A stretch of 64,000 nucleotides of DNA from Lactarius indigo (Eukaryota > Basidiomycota > Agaricomycetes > Russulales > Russulaceae). The position numbers and the translations under genes are program-made. The notes under the pieces were generated by a model. That model was not told where the DNA came from. It searched no databases and saw only the letters and a program-made list of their open reading frames with translations. Positions 34,887 to 46,078 of this stretch are shown here, piece by piece (within the stretch, counting starts at the first letter, position 1; every line of letters begins with the position of its first letter). The stretch lies in the NCBI GenBank assembly GCA_025766275.1, contig JAFKAC010000017.1:558001-622000 (forward strand), read 5' to 3'.

Positions 34887-35780
34887 AATGAAAGCCTTTT
34901 GTTGTTGTCATTTGCATGGAAATCTGTCTCGCACTTTGCACATGACCACCTTGGGAGGGACCTGGCTCGTAGAGTGTCATTAAATCGCACACCCTCAATT
35001 TTTCATAGTGGTATAGTGGTGCGGCGTGAGTGCGGGAGCACGTGAGCCGATACGTTCTCAGCGTGCGACCTAAGATCGAATCTCCCAAATATGTGCTCGC
35101 GAAATTGGCGCTCTGCACCATTCTGGTAAAGGCAGGTAAGCCGGAGGACGAAATGGCGCACGCCAAGAAATCCATTCATTGCTGTGGGATCCTCTCCGAA
35201 CAAGCGATATATGATTGAGGACCATAATTGTCAAAGAAGCTGGCCCGGGATCAGCAGGATTTCCCAAGCTGTTCTAGGCAGCAAGTACTGTATGCGCGAC
35301 AGCTGATAGTTCTCACACTGTTATCGTGGCTCTGCATGCCGCTAGCCGAGTTATATCCATGGAAAATCACGAAACCAACGGACTGGAAACAGTTGATGAG
35401 CACCTGATAAGTCCAGACTCGTAGTCGTTGAACGGGAATGAGCGCGAGAGACTTGAGAATCCCTATCAAAGGAGCAGGAGGTACATATCTAGGAGACCCT
35501 TTTTTTTTTTTGAAGGGACCGTATTTTCTAGGAGCAGTATAACAAAATGAGTTCAAGGTTCTTCGCCATAGGTACCAGTACAATCTACGACATCGAAATA
35601 TCTAGCTTATCACTAGTACAGTGTACATTGAAGAGTATGGCACCGCGAGCTGTCACGGTCAATACAAGCACGGGGTCACGCCGTAGCGAGTTTATGCAAC
35701 ACAAACGAAGTAGAGACAAGGGGAAAGAAAAAGAATGCGCACTGCAGCGTAGTTTCACCATAATTAGCAAACTCGAGGCA
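34887..35780. other. Convergent 3'-flank block, copy 3
   Basis: Counterpart of 6317-7215, between RRP6 pseudogene 2 and NLR-D. A T-run is near 35500-35510. No gene is seen. Confidence 0.5.
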
Positions 35781-38700
35781 CTACATTTGTGCTCTCCCAG
35801 AACGAAACTCAGAAAGTATCCGCGCGATCTCGCTCTCTCCCCGCTCCAATGCCATCTGCAACGGAGTCTCCCCATCATTGTTCTTAGCATCTACGTCCGC
35901 ACCGTGCTCCAGTAATAATTGCACAATACGGAAGTGATCACCTTCGGTGGCATAACTGGCACCATATATTGCGTCGTGTAGAGGAGTCCGACCGGAATTG
36001 TCCCGGCAATGAACATCCGCATTGTGCTCAAGTAGCACCCGAACGACGTCGATTTTCCCATAATTTGCTGCAAGAGTTAGTGAACTATTGTGGTAATCGT
36101 TCTGCAAGTCCACATCCGCGCCATGGTCGAGTAGGCATTCAACAACATCACGATGTCCCTCCATAGACGCCCATTGCAATGCCGTATCGTTCACGTGGTC
36201 TCGAATATCGACACCCACGCCATGCTGAAGGAGTGAGCGTACAATCTGGAGATGACCCGCAAACGACGCAGAGTGTAGCGCAGTTCCACATCGACCACCT
36301 CGAGCACTTGCGTACTGCGGATATTTCAAAGTAAGGTGTTCGACTAGTTCGTGGAATCCACACAGCGCGGCGTAATACAATGATCTTGCTCCGGGTTCCG
36401 GATCTGCTATCCTCGGAGGATTGTAGCCGGGATCGGGATCGTGCAATCGGACCCACGCTTCGAAGTAGGGCTGATCTGGATCAAACAGTTGTTCCATCCC
36501 ATCCCGGACCCGTGATGCGACATTCTCGACCCGCGCATGAGTCACCCAGTGCTCAGCCGCATATCGCGCCAGAGGTGCACTATTGGCGCCATTTGTGACA
36601 TCGGGATCCCGGAGTAGAACGCCGAGAGAAGCCTGAGCGAGCACCGTGTGCGCGTCTTCAAAAGAGATATGGTACTGCGAGATCTCTCCCGTCGACGTCG
36701 CAAGCCGATCCGACATCAAAAACTCCTTCACCGAAAAGTGCGAAAATTGAACAACCGGGGATCGGTGGCCAGGGACGAGGGCGATTAAACTTGAGCATGT
36801 TGAAAGTACTGCTTGTTCGTGATCTTCCCACCGCCAGTTCGAGTTCAGTTTAGGGATCCCACCCTTCGCCACATTGAAGTCGAACGCGAGTAGTTCCGCG
36901 AGTTCCGCGACGGAAAGGGGTCGAACTGCCACCGTCAGGCATTGAAGCATCCGATACGCGTGCACTTGGTTCGCCTTCTTGATTTCCATCATCACCCGCT
37001 CGTACGTCTCGTCGAGAGACTCCGGAAGTTCATTTAGAGTACGCCGGACACTTTGCGGAAGACATTGTCGTAGTGTTTCCAGTTGACAAAACACCCATCG
37101 GAACCTGGTTAAGCTCATGAGCTGTCGTCACGACGTTACAACGACCGAGGCACTTACATTCCGTCTGCCTTTTCTGAGAGCGCGTCAACAACCATTTTCT
37201 TATCCCCTTCTCGCCACTTCTTCATCATCGTCTCAGACTCAGAGTATACGACGGAGCGGACGTAATCGACGATGTCGTTCTTTTGTCCGCTTTGATCATG
37301 GAGTGATACGCTGTGAAGTGCCAAAGGTCCAAGAGTGGCCCGAATATCGAATTCGGGGCGGCTGGTGACGCATATATGGAGATGAGGTAGACGAAGATTG
37401 ACCAGGTCCTTGACAAGCGTAACGACTTGTTCACGTGGCGACGGGATCCCGGATGAGTTTGGACACTCGTCGAGGGCGTCCAAGATAATGTAAATTGGTC
37501 GTTGGTCGTCAATTGTGAGCATGTCCCTCAGGCACTGTATCATCACACCAACCCTCGGCTTCGTTTCGCCGTTATCGTGCGCCAAATAAAGCCGGGAGAG
37601 GACGTCGCGACGAGGATCAGACTGAGCGGAGAGCTGGATGAGAAGAGAGGGGAGAAGGTTTCGGATATGTTGCTTGTCGAGATCCCTGAAATCGAAATAA
37701 AAATACGCCATTGACGCTGATCCCGCCTCTCTTAGAGTTGCGATGTCTTGTATGATTGCGGAACTGGACGGCAAGATCAGCTCATCGAGGTGTAGAGTGA
37801 CGAGTGATCACGAACCAAAGGATGGTCTTCCCCGAGCCCGCTAGAATGTGGACGGCGATCAGGGGTCGCTTGGTGTAGAATCGGGAGAACATACGTTTGC
37901 CATAGATCCACAACAGAGACCCATCCGACTTCCATTCGCCGAACATGCTGCCTTGGAAGAACCACTGAGCAGTTCCCCCGTGATGAAGATCGCATGCGAT
38001 GTTGTGATTTGTTGATGGATCCGGAGGGATTACCCACTCTCTGAGGCTCTTTCTCGATTCATTCCCTGCGAATGCGTTAAAGGTACCATGGCTGAACGAC
38101 GGGGTGACCACAAACATTTCATGTCGTCTACGCTGCTCGCCAATTGCTGGACCGCCTGCTTGGTTTCTTTTCCGTCTAACAAATGTTCAACACGAGGTTC
38201 CATGAGTAGCTAACACGCGGACGTACCATTTGTGATAATCTGCATGAGCCTCAGCATCTCCGCTGCAGCCATCAGAGCCTCCTCTTGCGTCAACCTGTCC
38301 AATCGCTTCAGAGCGTCTTCCATCTCCTTCTTTCCGACGAGCCTCTTCAGATATTTTTCTGAGTACAGATTCAGTTAGCGAACGACACACATATCGCGGA
38401 AAGTGACGAACTCGCTCGACCCTGCTTCATCTCCTTCGTCGCGATCGCAAAGATGTTCAGCACTTCGATCATTATCTTTATGATCATGTCCGTCATTAGG
38501 TCTGTCGGTCGCACTGAGGTATAGGACTCGAGACGCTTGAAGAAGTTCTCGATACGCTCGAAGAGATCAGCGAGGGCATCTTGACCGGATTCAACATCTT
38601 TGGCCGCCTGCGACAAACTTCGTTATAAGAATCGAGTGACAAATGAGGATGCTCACTAAGAGGAGGACCCCAGCACCAGCGAAGATGACTTTTGCGGGCG

Positions 38701-39052
38701 AGAATACCTACAAAATTAGTATCAAGGGGGTGGGTGTAGAAAGGGGAGACTGAATGAGACTCACGAGTCCAACACCTTCTCCAAGTGTTGCGGAGAAAGC
38801 GTAGAGGACATCGATAGTCGGGTTCAGCCACCGTGATAATCTTTCGTCGGCGCTCCTTGATTGATCAAGTTCCTTGACTCTATCTTGAAGGATGACAAGA
38901 ATGTCAGCGGGAGTGTTGCAGGCTTGTAGTTGTGCCGCGAGAGGATGTGCGAGAAGGTCTTTCTTAGTCTTTTTCTCATACGCTTTGAGGGCAGCATAGA
39001 AGATGGACTGGAAATTGGAAGAGGAGGTGGATGTGGATGGAACTTGAGACAT
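35781..39052 (-). CDS. NLR-D: Goodbye-NACHT-ankyrin STAND protein, intact
   Basis: Exons: 39052-38765, 38707-38657, 38607-38412, 38358-38227, 38154-38116, 38065-37895, 37840-37816, 37763-37158 and 37104-35781. They total 2832 nt in frame, or 943 aa. Intron 4 is 9 bp shorter than in B, through loss around GCATGCGCG. All NACHT motifs match B and C. The first residues are MSQVPSTS. The last exon carries about six ankyrin repeats, closest to B in places (DNSGRTPLHDAIYGA) and to C elsewhere, a mosaic suggesting conversion. It is preceded on the left by RRP6 pseudogene 2 in convergent orientation. Confidence 0.9.
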
Positions 39053-39589
39053 AGGAAGAGTAATACTGATGAGCGATCGACAATGAGGGACACTGGAAGA
39101 CAATCAGGGCGGAGGGAAACAAGTGGGAAAGGAAGTATTCGCAGGTGGCTGGAACAGCACTGCCCTTGCGCGTGTCAGACAAAAAGACCGTGATGTGATG
39201 TGGCTGACTGAAAAATTACACGAATTGCGGAGGAGATCGATGACTCGGACAGGTACTTTTCTTCGTCTACATTTATCTACACATAACTCATTCTACACTG
39301 GTTGTGGCAATTCCTGGAACTTGACAAATTTCAGGGCAGCGTCGCGGAGGGCCGTTATCGATCATATATCATACATTAATCATGGTTCGTGCTGACCCCA
39401 GCAAGAAAGGTAGAAGACTTTGGAGACAAGTAGAATATACAGCCAAACTACATGAACCGTGTCGCGCAGTCAATTGCCCTGGTCAACACTTTATTACAGC
39501 AACGCTCTCCCGGCAATGGTCACCGTATTCGCCCAACTTCGTCGTGTTCTCCCCCAGCGACACTCCAATCTAGTCCTTCAAATCCCTTC

Positions 39590-39748
39590 CTTGTCCTCTC
39601 CATCTATGTCCGCGCTATCCTCTATCAAGATACATATGACCTCGAGTTTGGATGGCATCACGAGGTGCTGCCATGAAGTCTGATCTGAATTAGGATCATT
39701 GCGTGCGTTCGGATTTGCACCATGCTCTAGTGATAATCGAACTAATTT
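39590..39748 (-). pseudogene. Ankyrin-tail relic 3
   Basis: The clearest copy of this remnant: the minus strand reads LVRLSLEHGANPNARND and KLEVICILIEDSADID without a stop between them. It has ankyrin character but no start, NACHT or Goodbye sequence attached. Confidence 0.55.
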
Positions 39749-39764
39749 GCTTCAAGTTGGAGAA

Positions 39765-40375
39765 TATCGGGGAGATCCCTGGCGGCCCGTGGAACGACGC
39801 TCTGCGCTTGCTCTACACCACAGAGCGCGGGGACAACGCTGTCCTCTGCATCGAGCACCTCTCTGACTGTGACCACCCGTCGCAAACGTGGTCAAGCACA
39901 TCTATCGGGTGCTCGAGGTACGTGACCTCATCTGGTTCCCCCTGGCTGCACCTCCCTCAATACACCCCGTCCCTCACCTCGCCACCCCCGGTGCTGAATG
40001 TGGGTACCAGAGCCTGTACTTTCTGCACGAGCATAAGATCGCGGACTGCGCTTAAGGCGCCCCGAAAGGCGTTATGATGGACATAGGCCGTCGAGCTTTG
40101 CCTGCTTCGATCACGCCAGCTGCCGGTGCGCTATTCCGTGTCAATACTCTGGGGCACTGTAGCTCCCGCGCAAAGCAGAGCTGGCGCGGGTTTCTGCTGG
40201 GACGTATGCGATTGCGGGGCCACGTCTCAGATGTTCGTTGAGGAGGTGAGTTCCCGGTCGCAGCAGGCTCAGTTCATGGCTATGCTCTGTCTCAGAGCCA
40301 ATTCTGGAACTGGGTATAGTTCAGGATATAGCCACTCTCGCCTGATGTGGCGACGACAGGGGGCGAACAAGAGAT
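39765..40375 (+). pseudogene. Kinase-like relic 3
   Basis: Counterpart of relics 1 and 2: GGPWNDALRLLYTTERGDNAVLC and LSDCDHPSQT pieces, then a decayed segment corresponding to LCFLHEHKI and the last exon near 40.35 kb. Several frame changes and missing 5' exons make it non-functional. Confidence 0.6.
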
Positions 40376-40390
40376 AATTTTATACATAGC

Positions 40391-40955
40391 AGGTAATAAA
40401 CAGCCTGTGATTGACAATCACACTTACTTAAGAAGCTGGATCAGCAGGGTTGTGGGAAGCAGATGCGACGGGTGTTGCACTGTTAATTTTGAAGCGGTTG
40501 CGTGGTGGTTCGCCCCAGGTGTGATTTTTGTCGAGCCCGACGCGGCCTCGCCGGGACGGCCGGCGTAGCGGCCACGGTTCGGTTGCCTTCAGCGCCTAAC
40601 TTACATACAGTGAACGGATGACTCGGAGGATGCACGCCCTCGTTCCTCTTGTCCTGCTGTTGTCTGTCCAGCCATGTTCTCGACTAATTCAAGTTACCAG
40701 TGCACTTTTATTTCGCCCGCTCTAATTGCCGACGGATTGATGATGGGGCCCCGGTGTTTTCCGAGCTTCGTCAGCTCGCTCCGGGAGGGCCCCACCCACC
40801 CATCGTGACCTCGCCTCCGAAACGCAAATTCCTCGGCCACGATCGCGATGCACGTCATGCCTTTTCCCTCTTTCTGTGCAGTCTGCCAGCTATTGTTTCC
40901 CTGCACATGCGCCGGCACACTCCCCGCCTGGCGCCACACTGAACCTATGATGAAG
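40391..40955. other. Block between kinase relic 3 and RRP6 pseudogene 3, no gene
   Basis: Counterpart of 11736-12309, containing GCCCCACCCACCCATCGTGACC near 40790. No gene is supported. Confidence 0.45.
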
Positions 40956-42545
40956 AACAAGGCAGTGACTCTCAAAGAGTGTGAGTTCTCACTAGACACT
41001 GTAAGCGATATCAACTCACAGATTGGTGCATCCGGTACTTTTCTCGGTCGATCGCACCTCTGCTTCTGACACCGTCACGCAGACTACTACCGGACGAGAT
41101 CCCCACATATCCGTGCCCCGACCCGCCACCCATTTCCTTCTCTACATATACGACAGCTTGTGAAACGCTCTCCTTGACCGCACCACCTCCCGTGCTGCCT
41201 CTCCAACGAGTCGCACTAGTTCTCCTACTGTACCAGACACGTTCATCCGAGATGTGCTGTCATGCTCTGCAGAGACAGCACATCGGGTGTGCTCCCCCTA
41301 TCCATATGACGCGGAGGGTGGAACGGGGTACAACCGGTTGGGCACGCTAGCGCAGCGGGGGAACAAATCGGCCTCGGCATCGACGCCGAGCCCACCGTCT
41401 AACGCGATGTCTTTCGCGGTGCACGTGTGACGATACCACGTCGTGCGAGAGGAGGACGAGAGCACTGGGTAAGACGCTTTCTTTCACTCCTGGCTGAGTC
41501 TGTGCAATGATTGATGGTGTTGTAGATACATACTCTCAAACCGGTTTGTATTCAAGTTGGTGGAGCAGCCACCTGCGGACACGGCTACGCTCCTGCATGT
41601 ATTTCTGTCTATACCACCCGTGGTGAGGAGACGTGCGAAAGAGTTGCTGAGCGAACCCACTCCAGTCGTGTCGTTCGAGGTTATGTTGTAACCAAGAAAT
41701 GACGTCGAGGTTGCCTCGCAACCTGCGGCATCTTCATTGTGGACCCGTAACAACTTCTTCCGACCAGTACAACGCCATCACTTTTCGGTGCCGTGATCGT
41801 GTTGCCCCGCCTTCCATCCGTCTATTCACTTCCCAGAGCTCACTGTTCAGCATCCCATCAACTTCCGCTGTCCCTAAAACCTAAATCATCGGCTAATTCC
41901 AAGATGTCGTTAAACAGAATACATAGTACTCTGGTCGTTGCACCCACCGTGCTCAGGGTACGAGTTAAATACATCCTCATTGCCTTATCTGATTCTTGTT
42001 GCAGGCGCCTTAAGAGGTGACTGTGGTCATGACAGCTGAGATCGGAACGACATCTGCCCCCGACGTACCCATCGACGGTGCAACCGCCGAGATTATGTCC
42101 ATTCCAGCTGCTCTATATAAGACAGACGGCCAAGCCCGAAGTCATCGATGACACAATCGTCGTCATCGGATTGCGCCAAAAGAAGCACAAGCATGCGAGG
42201 AAGGCAGCAGCCACTGACGGTGACAGCGACGGGGAAAAGTCGACCGAAGGCCAACGTACAGACGGAAGAAGTGGTCCCGTTTTTTTCGACTTTGGGAGCG
42301 CGTTGAATATTCTGGACGAAGGTAAGCGCAACGAGCAAGACGATGGCAGGGCCGGGAAGAGGAAGCAACAGACGTATGGTGCGATTTCCACTTGCGCATG
42401 GCTCTATCCGGAACTGGTTTCGGTGTCGCCGTTTCAGAACGCGGGGACTTTCCGGCGGTGCCGAAAGACCGGAGGGAGGTTAGAAGCGGAAATGTATCGC
42501 AAACTTTCCAACAAGCTTTCCAACCCTGACGCGTGGTTTTGGTAA
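40956..42545 (+). pseudogene. RRP6 pseudogene 3, 5'-truncated
   Basis: Starts near the end of the nuclease domain, like pseudogenes 1 and 2. It keeps a degenerate HRDC-like part (about 41520-41680), and a longer open C-terminal stretch survives (42078-42545), with a lysine-rich segment and a tail ending NPDAWFW. Stops at 41161 and 41690 and frameshifts break it. Confidence 0.75.
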
Positions 42546-43062
42546 AATGGAAGTTTTGTTGTCAGTTGCATGAAAATTTGACCCGCACTTTGCACACAAC
42601 CATCTTGTGAGGGACCTGGCTTGTAGAGAGTGATTAAATTCCTCAACATTGTATAGTGGTGTGGCGTGAGTGTGGGAGCACATGAGCCGATACGTTCTCG
42701 GCGTGCAACCGAAGAACGAATCTCCCAAATTCCCAGTATGTGCTCGCGAGATTGGCGCTCTGTACAATTCTGGTTAAAGCTGGAAAGCCGGAGGACGAAA
42801 TGGCGCACGCCAAGAGAACCTATTCATTAATGAGGTTCGATTTCTGGTAATCCTCTGCTTCGCCTGGGGTGACCCGGTCTCCCCAATGCGTCAGATTTTC
42901 TAGGCATCACCCACTTTCTTTCTGGTGTGACTGTGTTCAAACCTTTTACCCCAATGTATTCCCCTTCAATTCACGTCTTGGGCAGTATGGGGTCTCCCGC
43001 CACTACGCCTGGCGCAGAGGCTTGGGAGTCTGACCAGCACGAGCCTGAGGAACTGGTCGAAC
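42546..43062. other. Upstream region of kinase-like gene
   Basis: The first 300 bp are a shortened form of the RRP6 3'-flank block. The remainder is unique and should contain the promoter of the kinase-like gene. An in-frame-unrelated ATG ORF (42927-43358) overlaps but gives no family match. Confidence 0.4.
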
Positions 43063-44138
43063 ATGGATTCGGATACCCGCTTCAAAGGATGGTGCCCATT
43101 GAAAGCATGGGACTTGGTGGCGAAGAGTCTCCCCTCCATGGACTTTATAGGATGCCGACCTCACAATCCTCCTCCACTTCATCGCATATGTTCTACGTGT
43201 ATGTCAGTCCATTTGACGTCAACCCCCACACCCCTCGCCCCTATTCAAATTCACGTCATCAGGGATTTCGAGGCAGTTGTCGACGAGTACCTTTCCCACT
43301 ACCAAGACTCCGATGTGCAGGACATGGTACGTCCTTATGTCAATGGTACCACGGGTAGCCTGTACGCAACATCTAGGTTTTTGTCGAGGCAGATGCGGGC
43401 GCCCCCTCGGAAATGTCCACGTCTCTGATCCTCCAGCGCGTGAAACTGCACAGCACCGAGCTCGCGCTCCTCCGGGCGCTTAACGCCACCGAGATCCGGG
43501 GTGACCCATGGAACCCAGCGCCACGGCTGCTCCACACCGCAGAGCGCGGCGACGACGTCATCCTCTGCCTTGAGCGCCTCTTTGACTGTGACCGCCCGCC
43601 ACTACAGACGGTCGCGAACGTGATCGACTACATCCGCCAGGCGCTTGAGGTATGTCCCCCCATGTTCTCCCTCGATAATGCTGAAATTACGTACTAGGGT
43701 CTGTGCTTTCTACATGAGCACAAGATCGCCCATTGCGCATATGGTGATCCAAACGGTGTGATGATGGATATTGGTCGCTCGAGCTCGGCCGGCTTCGATC
43801 GCACGCGATTACCCGTGCGGTACTACCGCGTCAACTTTTCGCGCGCACAGGAACTCCCGCGCGAGGCAGATCCGCGTAGCGCGAGCTTCTGTCGCGACGT
43901 GTACGATTGCGGGGCCACGTTCCAGACACTCGTCGATGAGGTGAGTACCGAGCCGCAAAGGACTCAGACGCGACTCTGAAAGCAGGTATAGGTGCCGAAG
44001 ATCGGGGGAAAGCTGCGGTCGCTTGTTGTGGCGATGAAGGGAGGTGAATATGGCGCAGAAGATGCCCGGAAGTTGTTCGAAGCGCTGTGCAAGGGGATAG
44101 ATGCGTCGACCTATGACGCACCGCTTCAAATTCCCTAG
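43063..44138 (+). CDS. Kinase-like protein with degenerate catalytic motifs
   Basis: Exons 43063-43196, 43263-43326, 43377-43649, 43698-43940 and 43992-44138 give 861 nt in frame, or 286 aa. Leaving 43197-43262 unspliced also keeps the frame, so the first intron is uncertain. The C-terminal 180 residues follow fungal kinase-like proteins: LLHTAERGDDVILCLERL, DYIRQALEGLCFLHEHKIA, PVRYYRVNFS and DVYDCGATFQ. The catalytic-loop HRD is replaced by HCA (about residue 169), the DFG position reads NFS (about 203), and no glycine-rich loop is apparent. I infer a pseudokinase-type fold rather than an active enzyme. It is the only copy without frame breaks; five relics lie elsewhere in the window. The start at MDSDTRFKGW is the least certain part. 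Confidence 0.65.
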
Positions 44139-45099
44139 AGTAGGGGAACCAAACGTAGCTTGAGATTAAGCATTCTCTCCTGTTGTGGTAATTCTGAATG
44201 TGTACTCGCAGGCCATCGCGTTGTATTCATACCTAGGTACTGTCTTCAAGTTGGTCACCCGCATAAATCACCCCGGTGGCGCAATAACTCCCGCTATCCG
44301 GCGCTCCCAATATCTATTTTACCGTGACTGTACCATCGGGGAAACTTGTACTCTTTATCCTTTCTTTACTTCTTATACATGGGCCTCTCCAAGGGCTTCT
44401 CTCCGGACATGCGATATGTTGGGTAGTGTCAAGGTTGACATTTATATGCAATACCGCACGGACAATCATCGATTGGCGATCATACTGGCATTTGTCAAAA
44501 GTGATGTTTGACTCGGGCGGCTACATGCGACGGTCTTACGCTGTTATCCCCGTACCATGCTGCTAGCCGAGTAGTATCCGTCGAGATCTTGCGTTATATT
44601 GATCAGTGATCACTCATGTTTACTCCACTTTACTCCGTTTCCATAGGTGTCTATACCTCCGAGAAATTTCTAAGTTGTGGATGCAGATCGATGAGGTACT
44701 GTAAAACGGTTCGTTAATATAAACTTGAACACTAAAGCTCAATCTACACCTTGACCTACACTACACTAGCATTGGCAGCTACGGGAATGTGATACCAGTA
44801 CCTTGACCAGTACACTGGGTACACATGGCAGGACAGTACCATGATCAGAGGTTCGTGCTGGGGAAAGTAGAAGGCAGATATACAGTAAACTCGAACCTGA
44901 AACCACCGTGACATGATGAACCGCGTCATGCGTCGTGAATTGCCCGAGTCGAGCTTCATTGAGCCTCATTAGCATCATCACTGTGATGCTTACCTGGAAG
45001 TGATATCCTGACAATATTCGTGCAATTTAGTTATGTCCCTTGTCATGTCCTCCCGCCAGAAACCCCTTCAATCTAGTCCTCCAAATCCCCCCTTGTCCT
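44139..45099. other. Intergenic stretch, no recognised gene
   Basis: Contains short segments shared with other units, for example GCTAGCCGAGTAGTATCC near 44570 and a decayed version of the sequence right of the NLR genes near 44.75-45.0 kb. No coding region can be supported. Confidence 0.4.
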
Positions 45100-45245
45100 C
45101 ACATCCACGCCACCATGCTCTATCAAGATGCGTATCAACTTGAACTTGGATAGCATCACGAGGTGCTGCAACTAGATCTTATAGGAATTTTATTGCTTGC
45201 GTTCGTTCGGATCCGCATCTTGTGGCAGTAATAGTAGACCGAATT
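45100..45245 (-). pseudogene. Ankyrin-tail relic 4, highly decayed
   Basis: The minus strand shows traces corresponding to LLEHGANPN (here DADPNER) and the KLEVI segment, in the same position relative to a kinase-like relic as the other copies. It is recognisable only by alignment with them. Confidence 0.35.
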
Positions 45246-45249
45246 AACT

Positions 45250-45768
45250 TTGGGGGTTTTTGGGGAGATCGACGACCCGGGGTGCCATGGGCAGAGCCTG
45301 AGGCTTCTCTGTACCACGGAGCATGGGGACTACGGCCAAGAACACCCCGATCCTCTCCATCGAGCGCTTCTTCGACTACGGCTACCCGTCGCGAACGTGG
45401 TTGAACATAGTATCCGTCGTCAGGCGCTCGGTGTACGTATCCCCAGTTCCCCCGCACCGCTCTCAATCCACCCCTCACCTCACCTACCTCAGTGCTGAAT
45501 GCGTGTACTAAGGTCTTTGCTTCCTCCACTAGCATTAGATCGCGCGTTGCGCATACGGCGACCCGAGCGGCGTGATGATAGACATCGGCCCCTCAAGCTC
45601 GGCCAGCTTCGGTCACACTGTACGCTACTGCCGCATTGAATCTTCGCACGCACAGGAGCTCCCAGACCCACCAAGCTCAATCTTTTGCCGCGACGTCTGT
45701 GATTGCGGAGCCATGTTCCACTGGCGGACGCTCTTCGAGGAGAAATACGTGATGCCAGCAGGTTAATG
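45250..45768 (+). pseudogene. Kinase-like relic 4
   Basis: A second kinase-like copy downstream of the intact gene. IERFFDYGYPSRTW, then CAYGDPSGVMIDIG and FCRDVCDCGAMF can be read, in two frames. It has lost its 5' exons. The segment is closer to the intact gene than the other relics are, suggesting an independent, local duplication. Confidence 0.6.
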
Positions 45769-46078
45769 GGTCACTGTTCTACCCGATGTCATAGGCTAGA
45801 GCTACACCAGTTTTGGAGAACTGTGTTTGACAGAGCGAGTATGGGAAGTTCAAGACCCTTCCCCACAGGGCCACAGCCTGAGGTAACTCTACATTCTACG
45901 ACAACGAACATCGAGCGTGCCATACATCGAACTTGAAGGCCGTTAATACGAGTACTTTGAGTTCATGCCGCAGCGAGTTGATGTAAGGCATATCATAATC
46001 AAGCAGAGACAAGTAGAAAGAAAAAGAATGCGAACCAAAGCTAGTAGTTTCGCCATAGTTAACAACAAATTCGTGACA

